From Dysgonomonas sp. Marseille-P4361 (GTDB lineage: Bacteria; Bacteroidota; Bacteroidia; Bacteroidales; Dysgonomonadaceae), in NCBI RefSeq assembly GCF_900343125.1, contig NZ_OPYL01000002.1:186001-250000 (forward strand): a stretch of DNA of 64,000 nucleotides, in the 5' to 3' direction. Positions within the stretch are counted from its first letter, which is position 1; each line of letters starts with the position of its first letter. Positions 43,109 to 52,894 of this stretch are shown here, piece by piece. The notes beneath the pieces were generated by a model that was not told the DNA's origin, ran no database searches, and worked only from the letters and a program-made list of their open reading frames with translations. A program made the translations under genes and the position numbers.

Positions 43109-43942
43109 ATGAAAAAATATATATTCATACTATTATCTAGTATTGTGTTCTTTAGTTCTTGTTCAGAACATGAGGGTACGATTTATCAAGGAGAAGAAGT
43201 TCAAGCTTTATTCTTTTCTAAAACATATTCTTATTCTGTTGTAGAAGAAGAGGAAGGTGTATTTGCTGTAACTCTTTTTAGAGGGAACACAGTTGGTGCA
43301 GCTGAAGTAGATGTTACATTGACTTGGGAGGATGAATCAGAAAAGCCTGAAGATTCTCCTAAATTTAAGCTTGTTTCTAATGTAATAAAGTTTGAGGATG
43401 GACAGAGTCAAGCTGCAGTATTGATCGAATACGATTTTAATAAATTAGGCTTGACCGATTCATATGATATGACTTTGGCTTTGACTAATCCCGAAGAGCA
43501 AGGACCTATTTATGCAACAGCAAGTGATAAGGCTTATTCTGCTACAAATATAACAGTTGCTCGTAAGTTAGATTATGAATTAGTAGGAGAGGGTACTTTT
43601 ACTTCGGCTCTATTTGGCCAATCATGGAAGCAACCTATTTATAAGGCTAAAGTAGAAGGAGTTCAGTTGTTTAAATTAGAAGATCTTTACTACGAAGGAT
43701 ATTCTCTCGTATTTCAAATGAATAATGATTTGACTGAAATTGTGAAATTCAGTTTACAGCCAATGGGACATGTTCATAGTACATATGGAATGTGTTATTT
43801 TAACCTATCAGGCTATGAATTGAAAGATAACGTGTTATCTATGAATGCGAAATTCTTAGTAGAATATCAAGGAGGTATGGCTACTTTATATAATGAATCA
43901 GCCTCATTAGTGTTACCTGATGCTTTTTTTGGAAAGAGATAA
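43109..43942 (+). CDS. Surface lipoprotein of the SusCD operon
   Basis: A 277-residue lipoprotein (lipobox FSSC) 21 bases after susD. Residues about 25-155 are a Calx-beta/Ig-like beta sandwich (ALFFSKTYSYSVVEEEEGVFAVTLFRGN, VIKFEDGQSQAAVLIEYD, YDMTLALTNPEE). The second half starts with VGEGTFTSALFGQSW and is beta-rich (EGYSLVFQMNNDL, GMCYFNLSGYEL). This layout is common for the third gene of SusCD operons, where the product assists substrate capture at the surface. Specific family is not named. It is the last gene, followed by a terminator. Confidence 0.75.
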   Translation: MKKYIFILLSSIVFFSSCSEHEGTIYQGEEVQALFFSKTYSYSVVEEEEGVFAVTLFRGNTVGAAEVDVTLTWEDESEKPEDSPKFKLVSNVIKFEDGQSQAAVLIEYDFNKLGLTDSYDMTLALTNPEEQGPIYATASDKAYSATNITVARKLDYELVGEGTFTSALFGQSWKQPIYKAKVEGVQLFKLEDLYYEGYSLVFQMNNDLTEIVKFSLQPMGHVHSTYGMCYFNLSGYELKDNVLSMNAKFLVEYQGGMATLYNESASLVLPDAFFGKR

Positions 43943-43966
43943 TCGTTGGTGCATTAATAAATATAG

Positions 43967-43997
43967 AAAAGGAGAGCAACAATTGCTCTCCTTTTTT
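43967..43997 (+). terminator. Intrinsic terminator of the SusCD operon
   Basis: A 13-bp perfect stem (AAAAGGAGAGCAA with TTGCTCTCCTTTT), 3-base loop and T run. Confidence 0.88.
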
Positions 43998-44019
43998 CGT
44001 TTATTTTAACTTGTAGTAA

Positions 44020-44051
44020 TTGAAAAAATACTTAAACATTACATATCTTTG
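44020..44051 (+). promoter_or_regulatory. Promoter of the Cys-rich protein gene
   Basis: TTG at 44020-44022, 21 bases, TATCTTTG at 44044-44051. It lies 24 bases before the ATG at 44076 and rules out the alternative start at 44049, which falls inside the -7 box. Confidence 0.65.
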
Positions 44052-44075
44052 TTATGTAGAATCAATATAAATAGT

Positions 44076-44234
44076 ATGTGGCAAGAAATAATAGTAGGAG
44101 TAATTGGAGTTGTTGTCCTTTTGTTAGTTATCTATAAGATTTACAGGTTTTTCTTTTCGAATAACAAGCAAAATGCAAGCTGTGGATGCTCAGGCTGCGG
44201 ATGTAATACTGCTAAAAAGCATGTTAAATATTGA
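44076..44234 (+). CDS. FeoB-associated Cys-rich membrane protein
   Basis: A 52-residue protein with an N-terminal membrane helix (EIIVGVIGVVVLLLVIYKIY) and a short cytosolic tail bearing CGCSGCGC, matching the FeoB-associated Cys-rich membrane protein family (PF12669-like). Members are usually encoded next to feoB and may help handle ferrous iron at the transporter. Here it is transcribed from its own promoter about 6 kb from feoAB, with a SusCD operon between. Start 44076 is set by promoter position and family length. Confidence 0.82.
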   Translation: MWQEIIVGVIGVVVLLLVIYKIYRFFFSNNKQNASCGCSGCGCNTAKKHVKY

Positions 44235-44242
44235 GTAAATGT

Positions 44243-44273
44243 TTGGATTCTTAAATAATACTACATACCTTTG
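44243..44273 (+). promoter_or_regulatory. Promoter of the candidate ncRNA
   Basis: TTG at 44243-44245, 20 bases, TACCTTTG at 44266-44273. Predicted start of transcription is near 44280, about 20 bases before the closing helix of the structured RNA. Confidence 0.65.
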
Positions 44274-44279
44274 AATTAG

Positions 44280-44510
44280 AGATAAAGCTTGATAAATAGT
44301 CGTGTTGGTCGATTGGGAAGCTCATCAATTAAAAAAATACCGAGACAAGCTTTTGATTCTAATGGCGGGCCACACCTTCGGGTTGCTTAGCGCAGTGGAT
44401 TACAAAGGGATCGGAGCACTCAAATCCTGTTTTAAGGAGTTTCGGCTATATCCACCAATACGACTTTTATATAAAAAAGAGGGTTACTTTTTACGAAGTA
44501 ATCCTCTTTT
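44280..44510 (+). ncRNA. Candidate free-standing structured RNA of unknown class
   Basis: Between two protein genes lies a unit with its own promoter, a long-range structure and a terminator. The closing helix is GTCGTGTTGGT (44299-44309) with ACCAATACGAC (44454-44464), 11 bp with one G-T pair. A second helix pairs CCGAGAC (44340-44346) with GTTTCGG (44439-44445). Inner segments allow GATT/AATC and CCAC/GTGG pairs and a UUCG-capped hairpin. The rod-like shape of about 165 bases recalls 6S RNA, but no diagnostic 6S, SRP, tmRNA or RNase P motif was recognised. No reasonable protein is encoded: the open frame over it runs through the terminator. Confidence 0.65.
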
Positions 44511-44512
44511 GT
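44475..44512 (+). terminator. Intrinsic terminator of the candidate ncRNA
   Basis: A long stem (AAAAGAGGGTTACTT with AAGTAATCCTCTTTT, one G-T pair), a short loop and T-rich tail, just after the closing helix. Confidence 0.85.
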
Positions 44513-44622
44513 TTTTAACCTCTACCTTCACTTTTCTTCACGTCATAAATTCTTTTATTAATATCTATAATTGTATATTTGTAATCCGATAAAAAGAATA
44601 TTGTTACTTATTATTAATAGAA

Positions 44623-45252
44623 ATGAACACGTTAGAAAAATTAACCGCAGAAAAGCTACTTAGTATCAGAGCAATCAAATTGCAACCATCAAACCCCTTT
44701 ACTTGGGCTTCGGGTTGGAAGTCTCCTATTTATTGTGACAATAGAAAATTAATATCATATCCTAAGATTCGTACATTTATTAAAATAGAGCTTTCGCGTC
44801 TTATTATTGAAAACTTCCCGGAAGTAGATGCTATTGCCGGTGTAGCTACAGGAGCTATCGCTCCTGGTGCATTAGTTGCAGATGCTTTAGGTTTACCTTT
44901 TGTATATATCCGTGCAACACCTAAAGGACACGGTCTTGAGAACCTTATCGAAGGTGAATTAAAACCGGGCAGTAAAGTTGTAGTAGTAGAAGATTTAGTA
45001 TCTACGGGTTCAAGTAGTCTTAAGGCAGTAGATGCAATACGTAAAGACGGTTCAGAGGTGATAGGGATGGTAGCAAACTTCACCTACGGATTTCCTATTG
45101 CAAGAGAGAAATTCGAAGAAGCAAATGTAGAACTGATTACTTTAACTAATTACGATGCAGTATTAAACGAAGCATTGCGTATAGACTATATAGCAGAGTC
45201 GGATTTGGAGACACTTCAAGAATGGAGAAAAGCTCCGGCTGATTGGAAATAA
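44623..45252 (+). CDS. pyrE: Orotate phosphoribosyltransferase
   Basis: A 209-residue enzyme of pyrimidine synthesis that joins orotate and PRPP to give OMP. Visible: ASGWKSPIYCDNR near the N-terminus (orotate site), the flexible-loop segment RATPKGHG and the PRPP loop VVVVEDLVSTGSSSLKAV near residue 127. A TATATTTG -7 box at 44574-44581 precedes it. It leads a run of four same-strand genes (pyrE, SRPBCC, argH, serB) separated by 6-35 bases, likely one transcript. Confidence 0.95.
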   Translation: MNTLEKLTAEKLLSIRAIKLQPSNPFTWASGWKSPIYCDNRKLISYPKIRTFIKIELSRLIIENFPEVDAIAGVATGAIAPGALVADALGLPFVYIRATPKGHGLENLIEGELKPGSKVVVVEDLVSTGSSSLKAVDAIRKDGSEVIGMVANFTYGFPIAREKFEEANVELITLTNYDAVLNEALRIDYIAESDLETLQEWRKAPADWK

Positions 45253-45267
45253 TCTAATAAACCTCTA

Positions 45268-45705
45268 ATGGCAGAATTTGTAAGCGAAATTAAAACAATT
45301 CCGTATTCAGATGCGGATGTTTATGCTGTGCTTTCCGATTTGAATAATCTGGAATTAGCAAAAGATAAAATACCACAAGATAGAGTAAAAGATTTCTCTT
45401 TCGATACAGACTCATGTACCGTATCGGTAGATCCGGTAGGGAAGATTAAATTTGTAATTATAGAAAGAGAGCCTAACAAAACAATTAAATTTCAGGCAGA
45501 GCAATTACCCTTTGGCGTGAATATGTGGATACAATTGGTTTCGACTGGCGAAACAGAAACAAAGCTTAAGATGACAATAAAAGCAGAGTTGAATGCTTTT
45601 GTTGCCCCTATGGTATCTAAACCATTACAAGCAGGGATCGATAAAGTTGCCGATTTGTTGGCTAAACTGCCATACAATGAAATTTTAAATAAAGGAACAT
45701 TATAA
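45268..45705 (+). CDS. SRPBCC-fold protein
   Basis: A 145-residue protein with the START/Bet v 1 (SRPBCC) fold pattern: an N-terminal strand (EFVSEIKTIPYSDADVYAVLSDLNNL), middle strands (CTVSVDPVGKIKFVIIEREPNKTIKF), WIQLVSTGETETKLKMTIKAEL and a long C-terminal helix (LQAGIDKVADLLAKLP). The fold binds hydrophobic ligands or lipids. Found between pyrE and argH, 15 and 6 bases from them; this order is common in Bacteroidales. Function is unknown. Confidence 0.8.
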   Translation: MAEFVSEIKTIPYSDADVYAVLSDLNNLELAKDKIPQDRVKDFSFDTDSCTVSVDPVGKIKFVIIEREPNKTIKFQAEQLPFGVNMWIQLVSTGETETKLKMTIKAELNAFVAPMVSKPLQAGIDKVADLLAKLPYNEILNKGTL

Positions 45706-45711
45706 GCAAGA

Positions 45712-47052
45712 ATGAAACTTTGGGAAAAAAGTGTTCAGGTAAATAAAGACGTTGAGTCTTATACAGTAGGTCGCGACAGAGAGCTTGATCTTTACCTCGC
45801 TCCATACGATGTGTTGGGATCTATGGCACACATCAAGATGTTGCAGTCGATAGGTCTTTTAACAGCCGATGAATTACAGATTCTTTTAAAAGAACTGAAA
45901 GAAATCTATCAGATAGCCATTTCGGGAAAATTCGTAATAGAAGAAGGTATAGAAGATGTGCATTCTCAGGTAGAATTGATGCTTACCCGTAAACTAGGCG
46001 ACGTAGGTAAAAAGATACACAGCGGACGCTCTCGAAACGATCAGGTTCTGATAGACTTGAAGCTATTTACTCGCGATCATATTCATATGCTCGTAGAGTC
46101 TGTATCCGGTCTTGTTGATACACTTATAGCCCAAAGCGAGAAATATAAAAGCGTATTGATGCCGGGCTATACCCATTTGCAAATAGCAATGCCTTCATCT
46201 TTCGGTCTTTGGTTTGGAGCCTATGCCGAAAGTTTGGTCGATGATTTGCAAATGCTGTTAGCTGCATATCGCATTTGTAATAGAAACCCATTAGGATCAG
46301 CAGCAGGATACGGATCGTCCTTCCCTTTGAATAGGCAGATGACAACGGATTTGTTGGGTTTCGACTCGATGAATTATAACGTTGTGTATGCCCAGATGGG
46401 TAGGGGTAAGATGGAACGGACTGTAGCTTATGCTATTGCTTCTATTGCCGGCACTATTTCTAAATTATCATACGATGCATGTCTTTACAATAGTCAGAAC
46501 TTTGGCTTTATAAAGTTGCCGGACGAGTATACTACCGGTTCTAGCATTATGCCTCATAAGAAAAACCCTGATGTGTTTGAACTTACGCGTGCAAAATGCA
46601 ATAAGCTTCAAGCCTTGCCTAACGATATTACACTTCTCATAAATAATCTTCCTTCAGGATATTTCAGAGACTTACAAATTACAAAAGAAGTTTTCATTCC
46701 ATCTTTTGAAGAAATGGGAGATTGCTTGCAGATGGTAAATCGCATGATGAAGGAGATTAAAGTAAATGAGCATATTCTTGACGATCCTAAGTATTTGCTG
46801 ATATTTAGTGTCGAAGAAGTAAATCGTTTAGTGTTGGAAGGTGTGCCATTCAGAGATGCCTATAAACAAGTAGGACTAGAGATCGAAAAAGGCAACTTCT
46901 CGCATTCCAAAGAAGTGCAACATACACACGAAGGCAGTATTGGCAATTTATATAACGATCATATTGCTTCGCTGAAAGAACAAATAATAGATCAATTCAA
47001 TTTCGATAGAGTTATTTTGGCCGAAAAGCAAATGTTAGACTCTATTGATTAA
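45712..47052 (+). CDS. argH: Argininosuccinate lyase
   Basis: A 446-residue enzyme of the fumarase/aspartase superfamily that splits argininosuccinate into arginine and fumarate. Visible: DVHSQVELMLTRKLG, the HSGRSRNDQV region, a GYTHLQIAMPSS segment and the family signature TGSSIMPHKKNPD near residue 278. It is slightly shorter than some ArgH (about 460) but complete. It is the third gene of the pyrE run. Confidence 0.95.
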   Translation: MKLWEKSVQVNKDVESYTVGRDRELDLYLAPYDVLGSMAHIKMLQSIGLLTADELQILLKELKEIYQIAISGKFVIEEGIEDVHSQVELMLTRKLGDVGKKIHSGRSRNDQVLIDLKLFTRDHIHMLVESVSGLVDTLIAQSEKYKSVLMPGYTHLQIAMPSSFGLWFGAYAESLVDDLQMLLAAYRICNRNPLGSAAGYGSSFPLNRQMTTDLLGFDSMNYNVVYAQMGRGKMERTVAYAIASIAGTISKLSYDACLYNSQNFGFIKLPDEYTTGSSIMPHKKNPDVFELTRAKCNKLQALPNDITLLINNLPSGYFRDLQITKEVFIPSFEEMGDCLQMVNRMMKEIKVNEHILDDPKYLLIFSVEEVNRLVLEGVPFRDAYKQVGLEIEKGNFSHSKEVQHTHEGSIGNLYNDHIASLKEQIIDQFNFDRVILAEKQMLDSID

Positions 47053-47086
47053 TTCATAATATAAAAAAGATTTTCCTATTAAATAG

Positions 47087-48307
47087 ATGGAAGGTTCAGA
47101 GATAATAATGGCGAGTCTTTCGGGAGAAGACAAGCCTGGAGTGACAGCTTCGCTTACAGCAGTATTAGCAAATCACAATGCAAATATATTGGATATAGGG
47201 CAAGCTAATGTTCACCACTCACTCTCGTTGGCGATAATGTTTGAAGCTCAAAATGCTGGAGAGGTAATCAAAGATTTATTGTTTAAGGCATCCGAAATAG
47301 GGGTGATGATTCGTTTCTCGCCTATCAGCAAAGATGAATACAATAGTTGGGTATGTTTGCAGGGGACAAAGAACCGTTATATTGTAACCATGCTTGGACG
47401 TACATTGAAGCCCGAACAAATATCTGCTGTAGCAAATATCAGCCAGAAACATAAGCTTAATATAGAAAAGATTATCCGTCTGACAGGGCGTGTTCCTCTC
47501 GAGGAGTTAGGAGCTCAAAATCGTTCGTGTCTCGAACTGGCTATCAGAGGGACAGTAGAAGATACAGACTTGTTGAAGCACGACTTTATGAAGTTGGCTG
47601 ACGAGCAGGGTATAGATATTGCTTTTCAGGTGGAGAGTATGTACCGCCGTATGCGTCGTCTTGTGTGCTTCGACATGGATTCTACGCTGATTCAGACAGA
47701 GGTTATTGATGAATTGGCTGAACGTGCCGGAGTAGGAGAGGAAGTAAAAGCAATTACAGAATCGGCTATGCGTGGAGAAATAGACTTTAGTGAAAGTTTC
47801 AAAAAGCGTGTGAGCCTGCTTAAAGGTCTGGATGAATCTGTAATGAAAGAAATAGCCGAAAATTTACCTATCACCGAAGGTATGGGACGCTTGATCCGTA
47901 TCCTTAAAAAAGGAGGTTACAAATTGGCGATCTTGTCTGGAGGGTTTACATATTTTGGTAACTATTTGAAAGATAAATACGGGTTCGACTATGTATATGC
48001 CAATGAACTGGAAATCGTGGATGGTAAATTGACGGGGAATTATGTGGGCGATATTGTAGACGGTAAACGCAAAGCAGAATTGCTGCGCTTATTGGCACAA
48101 GTAGAGAAAGTAGATATGCGCCAGACGGTGGCTGTTGGTGATGGTGCTAATGACCTGCCAATGCTGGCTATTGCAGGGCTAGGCATTGCCTTCCATGCTA
48201 AACCAAAAGTAAAAGAAAATGCAAAACAATCTTTGTCTACAGTTGGTCTTGATGGTATCCTTTATTTCTTGGGCTATCGGGACTCTATGTTGGTAGGGGA
48301 AGAGTAG
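47087..48307 (+). CDS. serB: Phosphoserine phosphatase with ACT domains
   Basis: A 406-residue SerB. The N-terminal about 185 residues hold two ACT-like regulatory domains (IIMASLSGEDKPGVTASLTAVLANHNANILDIGQ, YIVTMLGRTLKPEQISAVANI). The HAD phosphatase follows with the nucleophile motif CFDMDSTLIQTE near residue 196, a LAILSGGF motif II and VAVGDGANDLPML motif IV. It makes serine from phosphoserine. ACT domains suggest feedback by serine or a related amino acid. It is the last gene of the pyrE run, closed by a terminator. Confidence 0.94.
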   Translation: MEGSEIIMASLSGEDKPGVTASLTAVLANHNANILDIGQANVHHSLSLAIMFEAQNAGEVIKDLLFKASEIGVMIRFSPISKDEYNSWVCLQGTKNRYIVTMLGRTLKPEQISAVANISQKHKLNIEKIIRLTGRVPLEELGAQNRSCLELAIRGTVEDTDLLKHDFMKLADEQGIDIAFQVESMYRRMRRLVCFDMDSTLIQTEVIDELAERAGVGEEVKAITESAMRGEIDFSESFKKRVSLLKGLDESVMKEIAENLPITEGMGRLIRILKKGGYKLAILSGGFTYFGNYLKDKYGFDYVYANELEIVDGKLTGNYVGDIVDGKRKAELLRLLAQVEKVDMRQTVAVGDGANDLPMLAIAGLGIAFHAKPKVKENAKQSLSTVGLDGILYFLGYRDSMLVGEE

Positions 48308-48332
48308 TTTAAAATTGTTATAAGAAGGAAAG

Positions 48333-48369
48333 CGTTGAGTCTCATTTAAGTGAGGTTCAACGTTTTTTT
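48333..48369 (+). terminator. Intrinsic terminator after serB
   Basis: A 12-bp stem (CGTTGAGTCTCA with TGAGGTTCAACG, two wobble pairs), 6-base loop and a run of seven T. Confidence 0.82.
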
Positions 48370-48527
48370 ATTTCTTAAAATCCTTTATGCATAAGCTTTT
48401 CTCTTATTAAGTTCTTCTATCTGTTGATAGAAAATACTCATCTAGAATTATAGATTAAATCTATTTTATTTGAGAGATATTGACTATCTTTACTGATACA
48501 GAATAACAATCAAATAAAGTTAAGAAT

Positions 48528-48989
48528 ATGAAAACATTAGATTATTTAGGCTTAGATGCCGCTGAAGCAAAAGGTACAGTATCGGAATTGCAACAATTAT
48601 TAGCAGACTTGCATGTGTTTTACATGAATTTGCGTGGATTCCACTGGAATATTGAAGGAAATCAGTTTTTCTTGTTACACGAGCAGTTTGAAGAACTTTA
48701 CGATGCCGTAGAAGAACAAATTGACGAAGTAGCTGAAAGAATCCTTATGCTAGGAGAAAACCCTGAAAGCAAATTTAGTAACTATCTGAAAATTGCTAAA
48801 GTTCAAGAGGCTGGTCTGGTTAAAGATACTAAAGGTACTCTTACCGGAACACTTGATGGTATAAAAGCTATAATGGATCAAATCAAGAAAGTAATTGAAG
48901 TTGCAGATCAAGGTACTGCCGATATGGTTGGTGGTTATCTTGGAGGCTATCAGAAAAAAGTGTGGATGCTTGTGGCATTTATGAAATAA
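48528..48989 (+). CDS. dps: Dps-family ferritin-like protein
   Basis: A 153-residue four-helix ferritin-like protein. The inter-subunit ferroxidase residues of Dps are present: His in NLRGFHWNIEG, His/Glu in FFLLHEQFEELYDA and Asp/Glu in EQIDEVAERI. It would form a 12-subunit shell that oxidises ferrous iron with peroxide and protects DNA. It is transcribed alone, with a TATCTTTA box about 50 bases upstream. With catalase and AhpC it forms the oxidative-stress set of the window. Confidence 0.93.
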   Translation: MKTLDYLGLDAAEAKGTVSELQQLLADLHVFYMNLRGFHWNIEGNQFFLLHEQFEELYDAVEEQIDEVAERILMLGENPESKFSNYLKIAKVQEAGLVKDTKGTLTGTLDGIKAIMDQIKKVIEVADQGTADMVGGYLGGYQKKVWMLVAFMK

Positions 48990-49008
48990 AAATAACCATT
49001 TTGTAATA

Positions 49009-49043
49009 AAAAAAGCCAGTCTCTTAAGAGACTGGCTTTTTTA
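49009..49043. terminator. Bidirectional intrinsic terminator
   Basis: A near-perfect palindrome (AAAAGCCAGTCTCTT with its complement, TTAA at the centre) flanked by A and T runs; shared by dps and the convergent ABC-F gene. Confidence 0.88.
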
Positions 49044-49058
49044 TTTAGTAGCTATTTT

Positions 49059-50735
<1,677 letters not shown>

Positions 50736-50780
50736 TCAAAGGGGGATAGAAGATTGTGGGATAAGTATACTTAAAGTTTC

Positions 50781-50819
50781 GAAAATAAAAAAGCTGCAAC
50801 ATGATTAGTTGCAGCTTTT
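50781..50819 (-). terminator. Intrinsic terminator (minus strand)
   Basis: A 12-bp stem (AAAAGCTGCAAC with GTTGCAGCTTTT), 7-base loop and, on minus, a T-rich tail. It ends the peroxiredoxin transcript. Confidence 0.85.
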
Positions 50820-50875
50820 GCGAGCTTTAAAGTTTAATTAATCTTTAAAAATTTTCCCTTATTATGAAATTGCTC

Positions 50876-51508
50876 TTATTTGTTTGAAAGGTAATCAGAG
50901 ATTCCTTCTTGAGTAGCTTTAAGTGCTTTATCTCCTTTTTTCCAGTTAGCAGGGCATACTTCGCCATACTCTTCTGTAAATTGCAGAGCGTCGATCAGAC
51001 GTAAGATTTCGTCTACGCTACGACCAAGAGGCATATCGTTCACTACCTGGTGACGTACAACACCCTCTTTGTCGATAAGGAAAAGACCACGATAAGCTTG
51101 AGGTGTTCCTACAAAAATATCCTGACCTTCGTCGTTATAGTCAAATGATCCGGCTAGTACATCGTAAGCAGAAGAGATCATAAGAGATTGGTCTGCTACA
51201 AGTGGATATTTAACTCCTTTGATACCACCATCATTTTGTTCTGTTTGTAACCATTTCCAGTGCGAAAAAGCTGAGTCTGTTGAAGCTCCAACAACTGCTA
51301 CGTTGCGAGATTCGAATTCAGCCATTTTTTCTTGGAAAGCGATAATTTCTGTTGGACATACAAAAGTAAAGTCTGCAGGATAGAAAAAGAATACTACATA
51401 TTTTTTACCTTTGAATTGCTCTAATGAGAAACCTTCTACGATTTCATTTCCGTTGATTACAGCGCTTGTGCTGAAAACCGGTGCTTGTTTACCTACTAAT
51501 ACTGACAT
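50876..51508 (-). CDS. 2-Cys peroxiredoxin (AhpC/Prx1 type)
   Basis: A 210-residue peroxiredoxin that reduces hydrogen peroxide and organic peroxides. Peroxidatic Cys51 lies in DFTFVCPTEI and the resolving Cys in EVCPANWKKG near the C-terminus, making it a typical 2-Cys enzyme of the Prx1/AhpC group. No AhpF lies beside it, so electrons may come from thioredoxin or a distant reductase. A good promoter lies at 51555-51585 (minus). Confidence 0.94.
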   Translation of the reverse strand: MSVLVGKQAPVFSTSAVINGNEIVEGFSLEQFKGKKYVVFFFYPADFTFVCPTEIIAFQEKMAEFESRNVAVVGASTDSAFSHWKWLQTEQNDGGIKGVKYPLVADQSLMISSAYDVLAGSFDYNDEGQDIFVGTPQAYRGLFLIDKEGVVRHQVVNDMPLGRSVDEILRLIDALQFTEEYGEVCPANWKKGDKALKATQEGISDYLSNK

Positions 51509-51554
51509 AGATTTTTTTTGTTTAATGTTATATTATATGATTCTTATTTTTATA

Positions 51555-51585
51555 CAAATATAATCTCCTTTTGGTGATAAATCAA
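51555..51585 (-). promoter_or_regulatory. Promoter of the peroxiredoxin gene
   Basis: On the minus strand, TTG (51585-51583), 20 bases, TATATTTG (51562-51555), about 47 bases before the ATG. Confidence 0.65.
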
Positions 51586-51709
51586 ATAGATATTTGTTAT
51601 TGATATATCTATATGGTCTATTTTGTAGGTCTATCTCGTTGACACTCTAAATGCTTTCTTTTATTAGCGAAAATACAAACTAAATAGTTAATTTTGCTGT
51701 CTGAAAAAT

Positions 51710-52894
51710 ATGTCAATTCTATACTTTAATCCAGGTCATGAGACTGCTGTACTGAATGCGTCTAAATACTACACGGCACCGGCTAATGTGGTTGCTATGC
51801 AGAGGGAATTGTCGTTTCTTCCGGCTTGGTATGGAAGTTCGAATGATGTGGTATTGGTGGAATCATTGACTGAATATGAAGACTTTTATCCAGCCATATC
51901 TAAACAATTTCCACTCTTGCCGAAACCTATAGATGCAACAAGTATAAGGGATTATAAGAATGAAGAAGTTGTGTTGTGGGGAATATCACCTCAGGCTATT
52001 CATTATATGAGAAGCATTTGCGATACAAGTTGTATTATACCCGATTGGGAAAGAGAATGCTTGTTATTGCATAGTAGAGAAACTGCTAAAGAGTGCTTAA
52101 TAAAGCTTATTGATACTGTTGAAGGAATATCTAAAAGTATAATACCTCAGTTTCATACTCAATTAGAGACGATTGAAGAAACTGTAAATATATCTTCCTC
52201 TCAGTTATTGGCTAAAGCTCCTTATTCATCTTCAGGCAGGGGCTTGCTTTGGTTGCATCAGACGGGGATAACTCGCACCGAAAAACAGATTCTACATGGT
52301 ATTCTCAAGAAGCAGGGGGCAGTATCAGTTGAACAGGTACTGGAAAAGGATATGGATTTTGCAATGGAGTTTATTGTTGATAATCAGGGAGATATATCTT
52401 TTGAGGGGTATTCTTTATTTTTTACAAACGCAAAAGGTTCATACTTAGGTAATTATCTGATGAGCCAAAAAGAGATAATAGCTCAATTGACCTGTAAAAT
52501 ATCTTCAGGTGTACTCTTGCAAGTACAAGAAAAATTAACACTGATTCTGAAAGAAAAATATGCCCCTGTTTATAAGGGTTGCATTGGTGTAGATATGATG
52601 CTGTATAAAGAAAATGGGGAATATAAGCTCCATCCTTGTCTTGAAATCAACATGCGTTACAATATGGGGTACTTGGCTACTAAGCTATACGAGAGGTATG
52701 TTGATCCAACATCTAAAGGCATGTTTAAAATAGACTTTAGTGCAAAGAGTGGTGATATATTTACTCGCCATCAAGAGAATATAAATAATCATCCTCTTTC
52801 TCTCGAAGGGGGTAGAATACAAAAGGGCTATCTCCCTTTATGCCCTGTAACAGAGGATTCCCATTATTGGGCATATATCCTTATTGAGAATTAA
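51710..52894 (+). CDS. ATP-grasp-like protein of unknown function
   Basis: A 394-residue protein lacking signal and membrane segments. The N-terminus MSILYFNPGHETAVLN is unusual; the middle has LLAKAPYSSSGRGLLW (a glycine/serine loop like ATP-grasp lid loops) and the C-terminal part has VEQVLEKDMDFAMEFIV, GCIGVDMMLY and HPCLEINMRYNMG, where ExNxR resembles the metal/ATP site of ATP-grasp ligases (ExNpR). It may ligate an acid to an amine or phosphorylate a substrate. No closer family is known to me. Its stop overlaps the stop of the convergent methyltransferase gene. Confidence 0.6.
   Translation: MSILYFNPGHETAVLNASKYYTAPANVVAMQRELSFLPAWYGSSNDVVLVESLTEYEDFYPAISKQFPLLPKPIDATSIRDYKNEEVVLWGISPQAIHYMRSICDTSCIIPDWERECLLLHSRETAKECLIKLIDTVEGISKSIIPQFHTQLETIEETVNISSSQLLAKAPYSSSGRGLLWLHQTGITRTEKQILHGILKKQGAVSVEQVLEKDMDFAMEFIVDNQGDISFEGYSLFFTNAKGSYLGNYLMSQKEIIAQLTCKISSGVLLQVQEKLTLILKEKYAPVYKGCIGVDMMLYKENGEYKLHPCLEINMRYNMGYLATKLYERYVDPTSKGMFKIDFSAKSGDIFTRHQENINNHPLSLEGGRIQKGYLPLCPVTEDSHYWAYILIEN

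Noticed and set aside
44302-44592. 96-codon open frame over the candidate ncRNA
   Set aside because: It runs through the closing helix and the terminator, has no family resemblance, and fits a chance frame better than a gene.
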